Shown here: piece by piece, positions 35,232 to 44,134 of the stretch
Layout: each line of letters opens with the position of its first letter
How positions within the stretch are numbered: the stretch's first letter is position 1
Origin: Lysinibacillus fusiformis
Lineage (GTDB): Bacteria > Bacillota > Bacilli > Bacillales_A > Planococcaceae
Assembly (NCBI RefSeq): GCF_003049525.1
Contig: NZ_PYWL01000001.1
Coordinates: 806,001 to 870,000, forward strand
Length of the DNA stretch: 64,000 nucleotides
Reading direction: 5' to 3'
Program-made: the position numbers and the translations under genes
The notes under the pieces: model-generated
Database searches by the model: none
What the model saw: the letters and a program-made list of their open reading frames with translations, nothing else
What the model was told of the DNA's origin: nothing

Positions 35232-36233
35232 CTATACGATTTTAATTGTGGAAACGATTTCGCCTACCTCATGCCCTGCGTCATTTCGCACAAAGGAAGG
35301 CGATAATGCTTTTATTCGCTCAATTGTTTCAACATTTGAATACTGAATTTGTTCTAACACAGAAGCAATTACATTTGGCCATGGACTTTCTGAGCCATTC
35401 ATAATTTTCAGGGCAAAGCTTACCCCTTCGTTTCGTAGAGCAAAACAATATACACCCTGAGCTCCACCCTTTGCTACAATATTAGGATCTTTTAATAATG
35501 CTGTACAAATAAAATTTTCAGCTGCGATAATTTGATTTTCTTGATTCATAACTGTCGTAAGCTTTTTTACCGCCTCACGAACTTGATCATCATCAATCAA
35601 TTCTGGCCGTGCTAGCTTTAAATAGGCTATCGCCATATTTTTTAGTGGAATCGCAAAAACAGGTGCGCCACAACCGTCTATTCCTGTGCGAATTTTTCCC
35701 TCATCATAGTCACTTAAATAAGCAATGTATTTTTTTATCATTTGCTGTAATGGATGATCTGGATGACAATACTGTTGAAAATTATAGCCATTCGCCAGAC
35801 AAGCAGTTAAAAATCCTAAATGCTTACCTGCGCAATTATGAAGTAGCTTCCTTTTTTGGAATCCTTGTTGAATATAGAGTGTTTTTGGTTCTTCGTTAAG
35901 CGGATATGACGCTGCACAAATTAGATCATTTTCACCAACAGGAATTTTCTCCAGCAAAGAGGTCAATGCCTCTTGATGGTATATTTCACCTCTTTGCGAT
36001 GCCAAAAATAATGCACTTTCCGTTGAAGTTATCTCATACTTTTCTATAAAATCAGTCATGAAAATTGGAATGGCTTGAAATGGTTTTGCTGCAGAACGAA
36101 AATACACAGGCTCATAATCTTGACCAACTGAAACGAATTCTTCCTTCGCTAGATTCACAGCACTCATTTGTCCATAATGCACATTTTCCATTAATCCTGA
36201 ACGGTACTCTTTCAAAAATTCTGAGTAAGCCAC
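35232..36233 (-). CDS. Rhizobial-type (class 3) asparaginase family amidohydrolase
   Basis: This 333-residue protein belongs to the asparaginase II family (PF06089), typified by Rhizobium etli ReAV. The characterised ReAV residues all have counterparts here: nucleophile Ser47 and Lys50 (RSAAKP), and zinc-site residues Cys134, Lys137 (CAGKH) and Cys188 (GIDGCGAP). An AKGGAQGVY segment closes the site. It should hydrolyse the side-chain amide of Asn or a substituted Asn. The start is GTG 36233. In this locus a glycosylated or conjugated asparagine is an attractive substrate. Confidence 0.82.
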   Translation of the reverse strand: MAYSEFLKEYRSGLMENVHYGQMSAVNLAKEEFVSVGQDYEPVYFRSAAKPFQAIPIFMTDFIEKYEITSTESALFLASQRGEIYHQEALTSLLEKIPVGENDLICAASYPLNEEPKTLYIQQGFQKRKLLHNCAGKHLGFLTACLANGYNFQQYCHPDHPLQQMIKKYIAYLSDYDEGKIRTGIDGCGAPVFAIPLKNMAIAYLKLARPELIDDDQVREAVKKLTTVMNQENQIIAAENFICTALLKDPNIVAKGGAQGVYCFALRNEGVSFALKIMNGSESPWPNVIASVLEQIQYSNVETIERIKALSPSFVRNDAGHEVGEIVSTIKIV

Positions 36234-36251
36234 GAATCAACCAACCTTTCT

Positions 36252-37403
36252 TTAAACAGACAGCAGTTGCTTTTGTGCCTGTAATGCTGCTCCTTTGACC
36301 ACGCCCTCTTTTAATTGGTTTGAAAACTGTAAAACAAAATGAGGTTGTAGTTCTTTCCATATATATTGTTTGCATTTTTCACTAAGAAGTTTTTGAAATG
36401 TTACATTGTGCTCAATAATTTCACCGCTAACAATAACGGCTTCCGGTTCATATAAACACACCAAATTATTGATAGCAATGGCTAGATATGTAGCTACATC
36501 TTGTTGAATGTCCACTGCCCATTGTTCGCCTCGATCCACACACTGTAAAACCTCTTCTATTGATTGAATATTTAGATTTTTAGGCGTTCTATTGAGTAAG
36601 GTCATTTCTGAAATATACATCGACAAGCACCCTCGTTTTCCACAGTGACACATTTCACCAAAGGGATTAATCGTTATATGACTTATTTCTCCCGCTTTGT
36701 TTTGAATGCCACGATACACTTCTCCGTTTAGTAATATCGATGCTCCGACGCCCGTTCCCATCCCTACTAAAATACAATTTGAATAAAGAGGCGTATAGAT
36801 ATCACCAATTTCTGCAATGATTTGCATTTTCAATTCATTATCTACGATGACTTCACAATCAAAAACACCATTTAGGTCCTCTCCTATACGGCAGTTTTCC
36901 CACTTTAATTGCTCAGAAGAAACTATAATCCCTTCTTCGTTATTAATGACACCTGGTACCCCTATTCCAATGCCTAATAATTTCTCCTGAGCAATCTGAT
37001 ATTCTGACATAATAGTCGCTATGGAGCTTTTTAATAGATGGATTGCTTCCTCATAACGATGCTTTATGCTGCATTTGATTTCCTGAAAAGCGATCAGTTT
37101 TCCTAAAAAATCTAATATACCAAGTCGAATTGTAAAGCAATCTATCTCGATCCCTATAGTATATAAAGCATCTTCACGCATATGAATTAATGTTGGCCGT
37201 CTACCAATGGCAGTTTCCTCTGAAACCCCTTCAAGTATAAAGCCTTCCGCTTCTAGCTCCTGCACAATACGAGTAATAGTCGTAGGACTCATTTTTGTAT
37301 ACTTTGATAATTGAATTCTTGAAATCGGTGCCATCTGCCTAATTGCGTCAAGCACAATATACTTATTTTGTCTTCTCATTTGTACTTGATCTTGCTTTTT
37401 CAA
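36252..37403 (-). CDS. ROK family transcriptional regulator (NagC/XylR type)
   Basis: This 383-residue protein has an N-terminal winged helix (about 12-70, SRIQLSKYTKMSPTTITRIV) and a ROK domain. GVPGVINNEEGIIV and GMGTGVGASILLNGEVYRG form the sugar-binding site, and HITINPFGEMCHCGKRGC is the CxCGxxGC zinc motif. ROK repressors usually release DNA on binding a sugar or sugar phosphate. It lies inside the cluster, and two operator-like repeats precede the first gene. Initiation is probably at TTG 37403. Confidence 0.88.
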   Translation of the reverse strand: MKKQDQVQMRRQNKYIVLDAIRQMAPISRIQLSKYTKMSPTTITRIVQELEAEGFILEGVSEETAIGRRPTLIHMREDALYTIGIEIDCFTIRLGILDFLGKLIAFQEIKCSIKHRYEEAIHLLKSSIATIMSEYQIAQEKLLGIGIGVPGVINNEEGIIVSSEQLKWENCRIGEDLNGVFDCEVIVDNELKMQIIAEIGDIYTPLYSNCILVGMGTGVGASILLNGEVYRGIQNKAGEISHITINPFGEMCHCGKRGCLSMYISEMTLLNRTPKNLNIQSIEEVLQCVDRGEQWAVDIQQDVATYLAIAINNLVCLYEPEAVIVSGEIIEHNVTFQKLLSEKCKQYIWKELQPHFVLQFSNQLKEGVVKGAALQAQKQLLSV

Positions 37404-37417
37404 ATTAGATTCATCCC

Positions 37418-38299
37418 CTATTTAAACATTTCTATGAATTGTACAGCCTCTCTGATGTCTTTTTCGGGATTTGATCTCACTTCTCGTTCAATAGTTAAAT
37501 AGCCATTGTATCCGATTTCTTGTAAAGCTGAAAAATAAAGCTCGAAATTGACATCTCCCTGACCTAGTGGAAGCTCTCTAAAGAAATCCCCATTTTCCAC
37601 CATTTCTTCTATCTTATCATGAGATGTTCCAGAATCGTATCCTAAGTACCCATACACGTCTTTTGGATTCGTTTGCTGTAATTGAATGCCATCCTTCACA
37701 TGTGTATGTACAATATAATTTCTTAAAAGCTTCACTCCCGCCACAGGATCATCCTTGGTTACCATTACCATATTGGCAGGATCAAAATTAACTGATACAC
37801 CATCCGTGGATAGTTTATCTAAAAATTTCTTTAATGTTTGACTCGTCTCTGGTCCTGTTTCAATTGCAAAATAAGCATCTAGTGATGTAGCAAATTGCCC
37901 TAATTCTTCACATGCTTCTAGCATAGTTTGATAGATTGGATCATTCTCATCTTCAGGAATGATCCCAATATGAGTCGTAACAATCGATGTACCAAGATCT
38001 TTTGCCAATTGCATAATATCCTTCGATTTTTTTATTTTCCATTCATTTTCATGTTTATCTTGAAAGCCATGTCCTCCCAAATCTCCACATAATGCTGAAA
38101 TTTCGAGCCCTAAATCTACAATATATTGCTTCAATTCAGCTCTTTGTATAGCATTTAAATGGTCCGGAACTAGCTCACCTGAAACTGCGTACATTTGAAC
38201 ACCTTGTGCACCGACCTCTTTCGCTTTTAGCAATCCCTCACGAATAGGCAATCTAAAGCTGTCTACAATCACACCAATTCTATTGTTCAATTTCACCAT
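37418..38299 (-). CDS. Sugar phosphate isomerase/epimerase-like TIM barrel (1)
   Basis: This 293-residue AP-endonuclease-2-fold protein has barrel strands with metal-binding type residues, for example TTHIGIIPEDEND, YFAIETGPET, NFDPANMV, HTHVKDG and YLTIEREV. Such proteins act as ketose epimerases or as beta-eliminating/hydrating enzymes on 3-keto-glycosides when paired with a MocA dehydrogenase. It begins one base after the dehydrogenase stop, so the pair is translationally linked. The substrate cannot be read from sequence. Confidence 0.8.
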   Translation of the reverse strand: MVKLNNRIGVIVDSFRLPIREGLLKAKEVGAQGVQMYAVSGELVPDHLNAIQRAELKQYIVDLGLEISALCGDLGGHGFQDKHENEWKIKKSKDIMQLAKDLGTSIVTTHIGIIPEDENDPIYQTMLEACEELGQFATSLDAYFAIETGPETSQTLKKFLDKLSTDGVSVNFDPANMVMVTKDDPVAGVKLLRNYIVHTHVKDGIQLQQTNPKDVYGYLGYDSGTSHDKIEEMVENGDFFRELPLGQGDVNFELYFSALQEIGYNGYLTIEREVRSNPEKDIREAVQFIEMFK

Positions 38300-38300
38300 T

Positions 38301-39359
38301 TTAATATACGACTTCCTTTCCTTGTCTTGCAGAAATATAAATCCCCTCTAAAATCTTCATAATTTCTACCCCATCCTCAACAGGTGCCACTGAATCATAT
38401 TGGTGAAGACAGCAATCAACAAACGTATTGATTTCATTCTGAAAGGCTGTTACAAAATCAAAGGATAGATCATTAATTTGAGGATGAATATTTAAAATGG
38501 TATTATGCTCCTCGCTGACAATTTTCAGCTCAGGCTCTAGCTCTGCTCCCCCATTTGTGCCATATAACTTAATGCTCATTTCATCTTTTATAGCATGTAG
38601 CGTATAGGAAACATCCACCATTAATGAAGCCCCGTTCTCAAATGTTATAAGGGCGTTCGCTAAGTCCTCAACTGTATTTTTAGTAGCATCATAGTCTGCC
38701 GCTTTATAAAAAGATAAATGTTCAATATGATTTCTATTTCCTAATTGATTATAGGTGTGACCTGTTACACGCTTCACTTTCGGCCTCCCCATTAAGTACC
38801 AGCATATATCAATAACATGGACCCCTAAATCTATTAATGGGCCACCACCAGATTTATCGATTTCTGCAAACCAACCTCCTGGATTACCTAATCTTCTTAA
38901 GCAAGAAGCTTTCGCATAATAAATATCCCCTAATTTATTATCATCTATGAACTGTTTCAGCACCTTTGTGTTCGTTGCAAAACGTCTTACATAGCCGACC
39001 TGAAATACTTTACGATGTTTTCCGGCAACCTTTTGGATGTTTAATGCCTCCGCATAAGTCATAGATAAGGGTTTTTCAATAAGTACATGTAAATCATTTT
39101 CTAAAGCGAGAATGGCTAGCTCTGCATGTGTATTATTCCATGTACAAATACTGACAGCTTCTACATTTTTATCTGCAAATAATGCCTCTTTAGAAGAGAA
39201 AACATGAGTGGCTCCAAATTGAGCAGCTTTTGCTTTCCCCCTCTCAATAGAAGTATCATACACACCATATAACTCAACTGATGGATTTTTCATATAAGAG
39301 CCTAAATGATAATCCGAAATAGAGCCTGTTCCGATTACACAAACTTTTAATTTGTCCAT
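38301..39359 (-). CDS. Gfo/Idh/MocA family dehydrogenase
   Basis: This 352-residue NAD(P)-dependent oxidoreductase has an N-terminal Rossmann fold (VCVIGTGSISDYH), the EKPLSMTYAEA motif (Glu95-Lys96-Pro97) and a C-terminal substrate domain with GGPLIDLGVHVIDICWYL, holding the usual catalytic Asp and His. Family members oxidise a sugar ring hydroxyl, often at C3, or inositol. It lies between two TIM-barrel genes, the arrangement seen in 3-keto-glycoside catabolism. The ATG has an AAGGAGGG site. Confidence 0.88.
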   Translation of the reverse strand: MDKLKVCVIGTGSISDYHLGSYMKNPSVELYGVYDTSIERGKAKAAQFGATHVFSSKEALFADKNVEAVSICTWNNTHAELAILALENDLHVLIEKPLSMTYAEALNIQKVAGKHRKVFQVGYVRRFATNTKVLKQFIDDNKLGDIYYAKASCLRRLGNPGGWFAEIDKSGGGPLIDLGVHVIDICWYLMGRPKVKRVTGHTYNQLGNRNHIEHLSFYKAADYDATKNTVEDLANALITFENGASLMVDVSYTLHAIKDEMSIKLYGTNGGAELEPELKIVSEEHNTILNIHPQINDLSFDFVTAFQNEINTFVDCCLHQYDSVAPVEDGVEIMKILEGIYISARQGKEVVY

Positions 39360-39371
39360 GTTCTTCCCTCC

Positions 39372-40250
39372 TTAAAGCTTACATTCATCCCATAAACGAC
39401 GAACATTATCCATTCCTATTTTTGAACCAACCTGACAATCCTCCATACCTTCAAACTCCACTGTAATATAACCATCGTATCCATAGCCTTTGACAAGCTT
39501 TATAATTTCTCGAATATTAATATCACCATGTCCGACAATTGCTCCTCGGATGTAATTGTTATGAACTGTACGGAACCATTCGCCATCACCGGGATTTTCA
39601 AAATAAGGGCGAATATAAAAATCTTTAAAATGCACGGTAGCGGCATAGGATATATTTTTCATAACACCAATAAGAGGCTCTTCATCTATACATAAAAAAT
39701 TCCCGATATCTAATGTAGTTTTAAAATTGTCTCTGTTAACGGCTTGAATTAATTGTTGTACACGATCACTTGTTTGAACATTAAAGCCATGATTTTCAAT
39801 AGTTGTGGTGATATTGAATTGTTTCGCATAATCTGCAAGCAATTGACAGCCCCTTACCATTTCATCAAAATGTTCATTGTAATAATGGATGGTTGTTTGC
39901 TCCTTTGGTAAAGTAAAAAGTGTAACGTCATGGCGCATAATTTTGATACCCATACGATGTACAACATCTACGTGTTTCTTTAAGCGCTCCACTTCTTCAA
40001 AAAAGGCTTCCTCAGTCTCATGAATAAAGTTTGCGGGTAATGAGTAGGCAGATAACTCCAATCCTAGCTCAGCCGCTTTCTCTTTTATTTGAGTGGCGAG
40101 CTCATCATTATCTACTACTGTGAATTCATAGGGCACTAACTCTACATGCTGACCACCATTGTCCGCTACCCATTGCAAAACATCCAGAACACTCATTTCC
40201 CCCTGCTTCATTTTTTTGACCATACTGTATGTGCTTAAGCCTACTTTCAT
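39372..40250 (-). CDS. Sugar phosphate isomerase/epimerase-like TIM barrel (2)
   Basis: This 292-residue TIM barrel is distantly related to the protein at 37418. Metal-site type segments include MRHDVTLF, TIENHGFNVQTSD, TTLDIGNFLCIDEE, HFKDFYIRP, VGHGDINIREI and ITVEFEGMED. Two different barrels around one dehydrogenase suggest two consecutive steps, for example elimination then hydration, or oxidation followed by epimerisation. The ATG follows AAGGAGAG. Confidence 0.8.
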   Translation of the reverse strand: MKVGLSTYSMVKKMKQGEMSVLDVLQWVADNGGQHVELVPYEFTVVDNDELATQIKEKAAELGLELSAYSLPANFIHETEEAFFEEVERLKKHVDVVHRMGIKIMRHDVTLFTLPKEQTTIHYYNEHFDEMVRGCQLLADYAKQFNITTTIENHGFNVQTSDRVQQLIQAVNRDNFKTTLDIGNFLCIDEEPLIGVMKNISYAATVHFKDFYIRPYFENPGDGEWFRTVHNNYIRGAIVGHGDINIREIIKLVKGYGYDGYITVEFEGMEDCQVGSKIGMDNVRRLWDECKL

Positions 40251-40268
40251 TTAAAACATCTCTCCTTT

Positions 40269-41234
40269 TCAATTGACAAAGTGACAAGCTACACTTTGCT
40301 CTTCGTTAATTTTTTTCATTTCCGGAATCTTTTGCTTACATATATCTGCTGCAAAGGGACATCTTGTATGGAAGGTACAACCGCTTGGTGGATTTTTAGG
40401 ATTTGGAATATCACCTATCAACACTTTCTTTTTCTTTCTTAACATTGGGTCTGCAATCGGTACAGAGGCAATAAGGGCTTGTGTATACGGATGCTTAGGA
40501 TCATTAAAGATCGCTTCTTTTTTTCCGATTTCTACGATTGTTCCTAAATACATGACACCAATATAATGACTAATATGCTCTACAACACTTAAATCATGTG
40601 AAATAAAAAGATAGGATATTTTATATTCTTGCTGCAATTGCTTTAATAGATTCAAAATTTGTGATTGTATAGAAACATCCAATGCAGACACAGGCTCATC
40701 AGCAATAATGATTTTAGGTTTTGTAATTAAAGCACGTGCAATCCCTAAACGCTGTCTTTGTCCACCACTAAATTCATGTGCATAACGATCAGCATGATCA
40801 GCATTCAAGCCAACTACTTCAAGCATTTCGAGTACTAGCTTTTCACGCTCGGCTTTTGATAGCTTTGTATGAATTTCTAGCGGTTCACCAACTAATTCTT
40901 TTACTTTCATTCTTGGATTTAAGGAGGCATAAGGATCTTGAAAAATCATTTGGACAGTTTTTCTTAGATGCTTTAATTCAGATTGCTTGGCAGTAGCCAC
41001 TTCTTTTCCATCGACAACGATACTTCCACTTGACGGCTCTATTAATCTAGTGATTAGCCTGCCAGTTGTTGATTTCCCGCAACCACTCTCTCCAACTAAA
41101 CTAAATGTTGTCCCTTCTTCTATTTCAAAGGAAACATCTATTACAGCATTAACATGTTGTCTCTTTTGAAATAACCCACCCGCAATTTGAAAGCTCTTTT
41201 TTAAATTCTCCACTTTTAATATACTGTTAGGCAT
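40269..41234 (-). CDS. Oligopeptide-type ABC transporter ATPase (DppF/OppF)
   Basis: This 321-residue ATPase has Walker A GESGCGKST, signature FSGGQRQRLGIARAL, Walker B KIIIADEPVSALD and the C-terminal oligo_HPY extension with four Cys (CTFHTRCPFAADICKQ ... ACHF), as in Opp/Dpp systems. ATG 41234 is preferred because AAAGGATG lies at a workable spacing; the frame is open to 41246. It overlaps the dppD-like gene by eight bases. It pairs with the other ATPase to drive import. Confidence 0.88.
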   Translation of the reverse strand: MPNSILKVENLKKSFQIAGGLFQKRQHVNAVIDVSFEIEEGTTFSLVGESGCGKSTTGRLITRLIEPSSGSIVVDGKEVATAKQSELKHLRKTVQMIFQDPYASLNPRMKVKELVGEPLEIHTKLSKAEREKLVLEMLEVVGLNADHADRYAHEFSGGQRQRLGIARALITKPKIIIADEPVSALDVSIQSQILNLLKQLQQEYKISYLFISHDLSVVEHISHYIGVMYLGTIVEIGKKEAIFNDPKHPYTQALIASVPIADPMLRKKKKVLIGDIPNPKNPPSGCTFHTRCPFAADICKQKIPEMKKINEEQSVACHFVN

Positions 41235-42219
41235 TGATTTCCACATCCTTTTTCACATATAGCCAGCAGCTACATTGGCGAGTAGCTGAAATTTCCACTG
41301 TCGGTGGACATTCCTGATGACATATAGACATCACTTGATGACAGCGCGGAGCAAATTTACAACCAATCGGCATATGTTGCGGAGATGGTACATGACCACT
41401 GATAGAATCTAATACTTCCTTTTTTTCACCAATTTTTGGCACAGATGCAATTAAGCCTTTCGTATAAGGATGCTTAGGGCTTGCAAATAATTCAAATACA
41501 TCTGCTTCCTCTACAACCTGCCCTGCGTACATCACGACCACTTTATCGCACATTTCGGCCACAACACCTAAATCATGTGTGATTAATAAAATAGCTGTTT
41601 CATTTTCTTCCTTTAACTTTTTCATTAACTCTAAAATTTGCGCTTGTATCGTAACATCTAGTGCAGTAGTTGGTTCGTCAGCAATAAGTAGATTGGGATG
41701 GCAGGCCATCGCCATAGCAATCATCACTCTCTGCCGCATCCCCCCTGATAGCTGATGTGGATATTCATGAATGATTTCTTCGGCTCTTCCTATTCCTACA
41801 CTCTTTAACATTTGAATGGCATGATGTTTACTTTCACCTTTTGGCAGCTTCAAATGCATCTCAATTGCTTCCATTAACTGCTTACCAATTTTTAAAACGG
41901 GATTTAAAGAGGTCATAGGCTCTTGAAAGATCATCGCCATTTGTTTTCCACGAATTTTCCGAATATCGGATTCAGACATTTTGGTCAAATCTTCCCCATT
42001 AAAATGAATAGAGCCATTGACAATTTTGCCTGTAGTTCCATGAAATAATTGCATAATAGATAAAGACGTTAAGCTTTTCCCACTGCCTGATTCTCCAACT
42101 AAGCCCAATATCTCGCCTTTACGAATCGAAAAATTGACACCTCTTAATATCTTGATCTCTGTTTTATCACGCATAAAGGACGTTTCTAAATCTGTTACTC
42201 GTAATACATGTTCTGTCAT
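41227..42219 (-). CDS. Oligopeptide-type ABC transporter ATPase (DppD/OppD)
   Basis: This 330-residue ATPase has Walker A GESGSGKSL, signature LSGGMRQRVMIAMA, Walker B LLIADEPTTALD and a C-terminal oligo_HPY domain with Cys residues (GCKFAPRCHQVMSIC). ATG 42219 is seven bases from AAGGAG; ATG 42225 is almost in contact with it. The order permease-permease-ATPase-ATPase is standard for the peptide/nickel/opine importer family. Confidence 0.88.
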   Translation of the reverse strand: MTEHVLRVTDLETSFMRDKTEIKILRGVNFSIRKGEILGLVGESGSGKSLTSLSIMQLFHGTTGKIVNGSIHFNGEDLTKMSESDIRKIRGKQMAMIFQEPMTSLNPVLKIGKQLMEAIEMHLKLPKGESKHHAIQMLKSVGIGRAEEIIHEYPHQLSGGMRQRVMIAMAMACHPNLLIADEPTTALDVTIQAQILELMKKLKEENETAILLITHDLGVVAEMCDKVVVMYAGQVVEEADVFELFASPKHPYTKGLIASVPKIGEKKEVLDSISGHVPSPQHMPIGCKFAPRCHQVMSICHQECPPTVEISATRQCSCWLYVKKDVEINA

Positions 42220-42230
42220 AGGCATTCTCC

Positions 42231-43127
42231 TTAATTATTTTTAATTTTCGGATCTAATACATCTCGTAATCCATCGCCTATTAAGTTAAATGCTAGTACG
42301 GTTAAAAATATAGCTATTCCTGGCATGATGACTACATGAGAAGATGTTCCTAAGTAGTCTCGTCCACTACTTAACATTACTCCCCACTCGGGCATTTCAG
42401 GACTCGCACCTAAGCCTAAAAAACTTAAGCCAGAAGCTGCTAAAATAGCTGTTCCTATACGCATTGTGACAAAAATAATTAGTTCACTAATCGTTTCAGG
42501 GAAAATATGCTTCCACAGCACTCTTACATGGGAGGCCCCCATTGATTGTGCGGCTTCTACATATACATTTTCTTTCGCATTCAATGTAGCGCCACGTACT
42601 AAGCGTGCAAAGGATGGCACACTAAAAATCATGACAGCGATGATCACATTATTAATCCCAGGACCAAGTAATGCGACAATGGCAATGGCTAGCAATAAAT
42701 CAGGAAATGAAAACAATACATCACAGCTACGCATAATAACTTTGTCTATCCAACCACCAAAGTAACCGCTAATTAAACCTAAAATAGTCCCTAGTATTAA
42801 GCCCAAAAATACCGCGCTAAAGCTTACCATTAAGGAGATTTTTGCCCCTACAATTAAACGACTAAAAATATCCCGACCATATTCGTCTGTTCCCGCTAAA
42901 TGACTGGCACTTGGTCCTTCTAATAAGGCATCATAGTTTGGTTCAAACGGATCATAGGGTGCAATATATGGACCAATGATAGCAATTACAATTAGCAACC
43001 CTATAAAGATGCTTGCTAACAATGCAGCCTTTTGCTTTTTAAAAGACTTCCAAAATTCCTTAAGAGGAGAGTATTTCCTTTGTGTTTTTTGCACTTGGCT
43101 ATTTTGCACCGTAGTTGGTGAAGTCAT
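42231..43127 (-). CDS. ABC transporter permease (DppC type)
   Basis: This 298-residue permease has the OppC N-terminal segment (FWKSFKKQKAALLASIFIGL), about six membrane helices and the EAA loop (YVEAAQSMGASHVRVLWKHIFP) that contacts the ATPases. GTDEYGRDIFSRLIVGA is characteristic of DppC. The ATG has a GGGAGGG site. Confidence 0.9.
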   Translation of the reverse strand: MTSPTTVQNSQVQKTQRKYSPLKEFWKSFKKQKAALLASIFIGLLIVIAIIGPYIAPYDPFEPNYDALLEGPSASHLAGTDEYGRDIFSRLIVGAKISLMVSFSAVFLGLILGTILGLISGYFGGWIDKVIMRSCDVLFSFPDLLLAIAIVALLGPGINNVIIAVMIFSVPSFARLVRGATLNAKENVYVEAAQSMGASHVRVLWKHIFPETISELIIFVTMRIGTAILAASGLSFLGLGASPEMPEWGVMLSSGRDYLGTSSHVVIMPGIAIFLTVLAFNLIGDGLRDVLDPKIKNN

Positions 43128-43140
43128 CCTGTTCCCTCCC

Positions 43141-44064
43141 TTAAGAATCTAATTGAATTTTAGGATTTAACACTGTATAAAGCACATCTACGATTAAATT
43201 TACTAAAATAAATTCAAACGCAAATAATAATAGAGCTGACTGAATAACAGGATAGTCTCGGAATGCAATCGAGTCGATTAGAAGACGCCCCATCCCGGGA
43301 AAGCTAAAAACGGTCTCGACTACCACTGAACCCCCTAGTAGAAAACCAAATTGTAGGCCGGCGACCGTCACTACAGAGATTAAAGAGTTTCGTAAAGCAT
43401 GGGTCACTATGACAGAGTGTTCCTTCAGACCTTTTGCTCTCCCAGTTCTTATAAAATCAGCCTGTAACGTTTCGAGCATAGAAGATCGAGTAAATCGTGC
43501 AATCATTGACATAATACCTGCCCCTAAAGTTAGGGAAGGTAAAATATAACTAGAGAAACCATCTAGCCCTCCTGTTGGGAATAGCCCTAGCTGTACTGAA
43601 AATAATTGAATTAGTAATAGTCCCAACCAAAATCCAGGAATCGATATGCCAGAAACCGCTGTTACCATTCCGAAATAATCAGGCCATTTATTTTTATTGA
43701 TGGCAGAAAAAACGCCAATCATTAAACCTATTAATGTAGCCCAAAACATCGAGAGAAAGGTAAGCTGAAGAGAGGGCATAAACCTTGTTTTAAACATATC
43801 AATCACAGGTAGACCTGTTGTTAAGGACGTGCCAAGTTCACCCGTCATTAGATTTTTCATATAGTCTACATACTGTTTTAAAATAGGCTTATCAAGACCC
43901 AATTCATGACGTACGTTTTCAACATCCTCGATCGTGGCATCCTTACCCGCTACTAATCGCGCAGGATCTCCTGGTATGAAATGAATAAATAAAAACGTTA
44001 ATATTGAAATAACAATTAAAATCGGTATCATTTCAACAATTCTTCTTGCTGTATATTTCCACAT
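43141..44064 (-). CDS. ABC transporter permease (DppB type)
   Basis: This 307-residue permease shows the family opening YTARRIVEMIPILIVISILTF, the FIPGDPARL loop, six membrane helices and an EAA loop (FIRTGRAKGLKEHSVIVTHA). The ATG follows AGGAGGAG. It is separated from the binding-protein gene by 70 bases containing a hairpin, which may set its expression below that of the binding protein. Confidence 0.9.
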   Translation of the reverse strand: MWKYTARRIVEMIPILIVISILTFLFIHFIPGDPARLVAGKDATIEDVENVRHELGLDKPILKQYVDYMKNLMTGELGTSLTTGLPVIDMFKTRFMPSLQLTFLSMFWATLIGLMIGVFSAINKNKWPDYFGMVTAVSGISIPGFWLGLLLIQLFSVQLGLFPTGGLDGFSSYILPSLTLGAGIMSMIARFTRSSMLETLQADFIRTGRAKGLKEHSVIVTHALRNSLISVVTVAGLQFGFLLGGSVVVETVFSFPGMGRLLIDSIAFRDYPVIQSALLLFAFEFILVNLIVDVLYTVLNPKIQLDS

Positions 44065-44091
44065 GACGAGCTCCTCCTTTCTATTTTGTAG

Positions 44092-44121
44092 AAAAGGAAT
44101 TGACCTATATCAATTCCTTTT
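44092..44121 (-). other. Intercistronic hairpin after the binding-protein gene
   Basis: A perfect 12-bp stem AAAAGGAATTGA/TCAATTCCTTTT with a six-base loop. A second small inverted repeat (ATTGAGT/ACTCAAT, 44124-44142) spans the binding-protein stop codon. No T-run follows on the minus strand, so partial termination or 3' end protection is likely. Confidence 0.65.
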
Positions 44122-44134
44122 ATATTGAGTAGCT

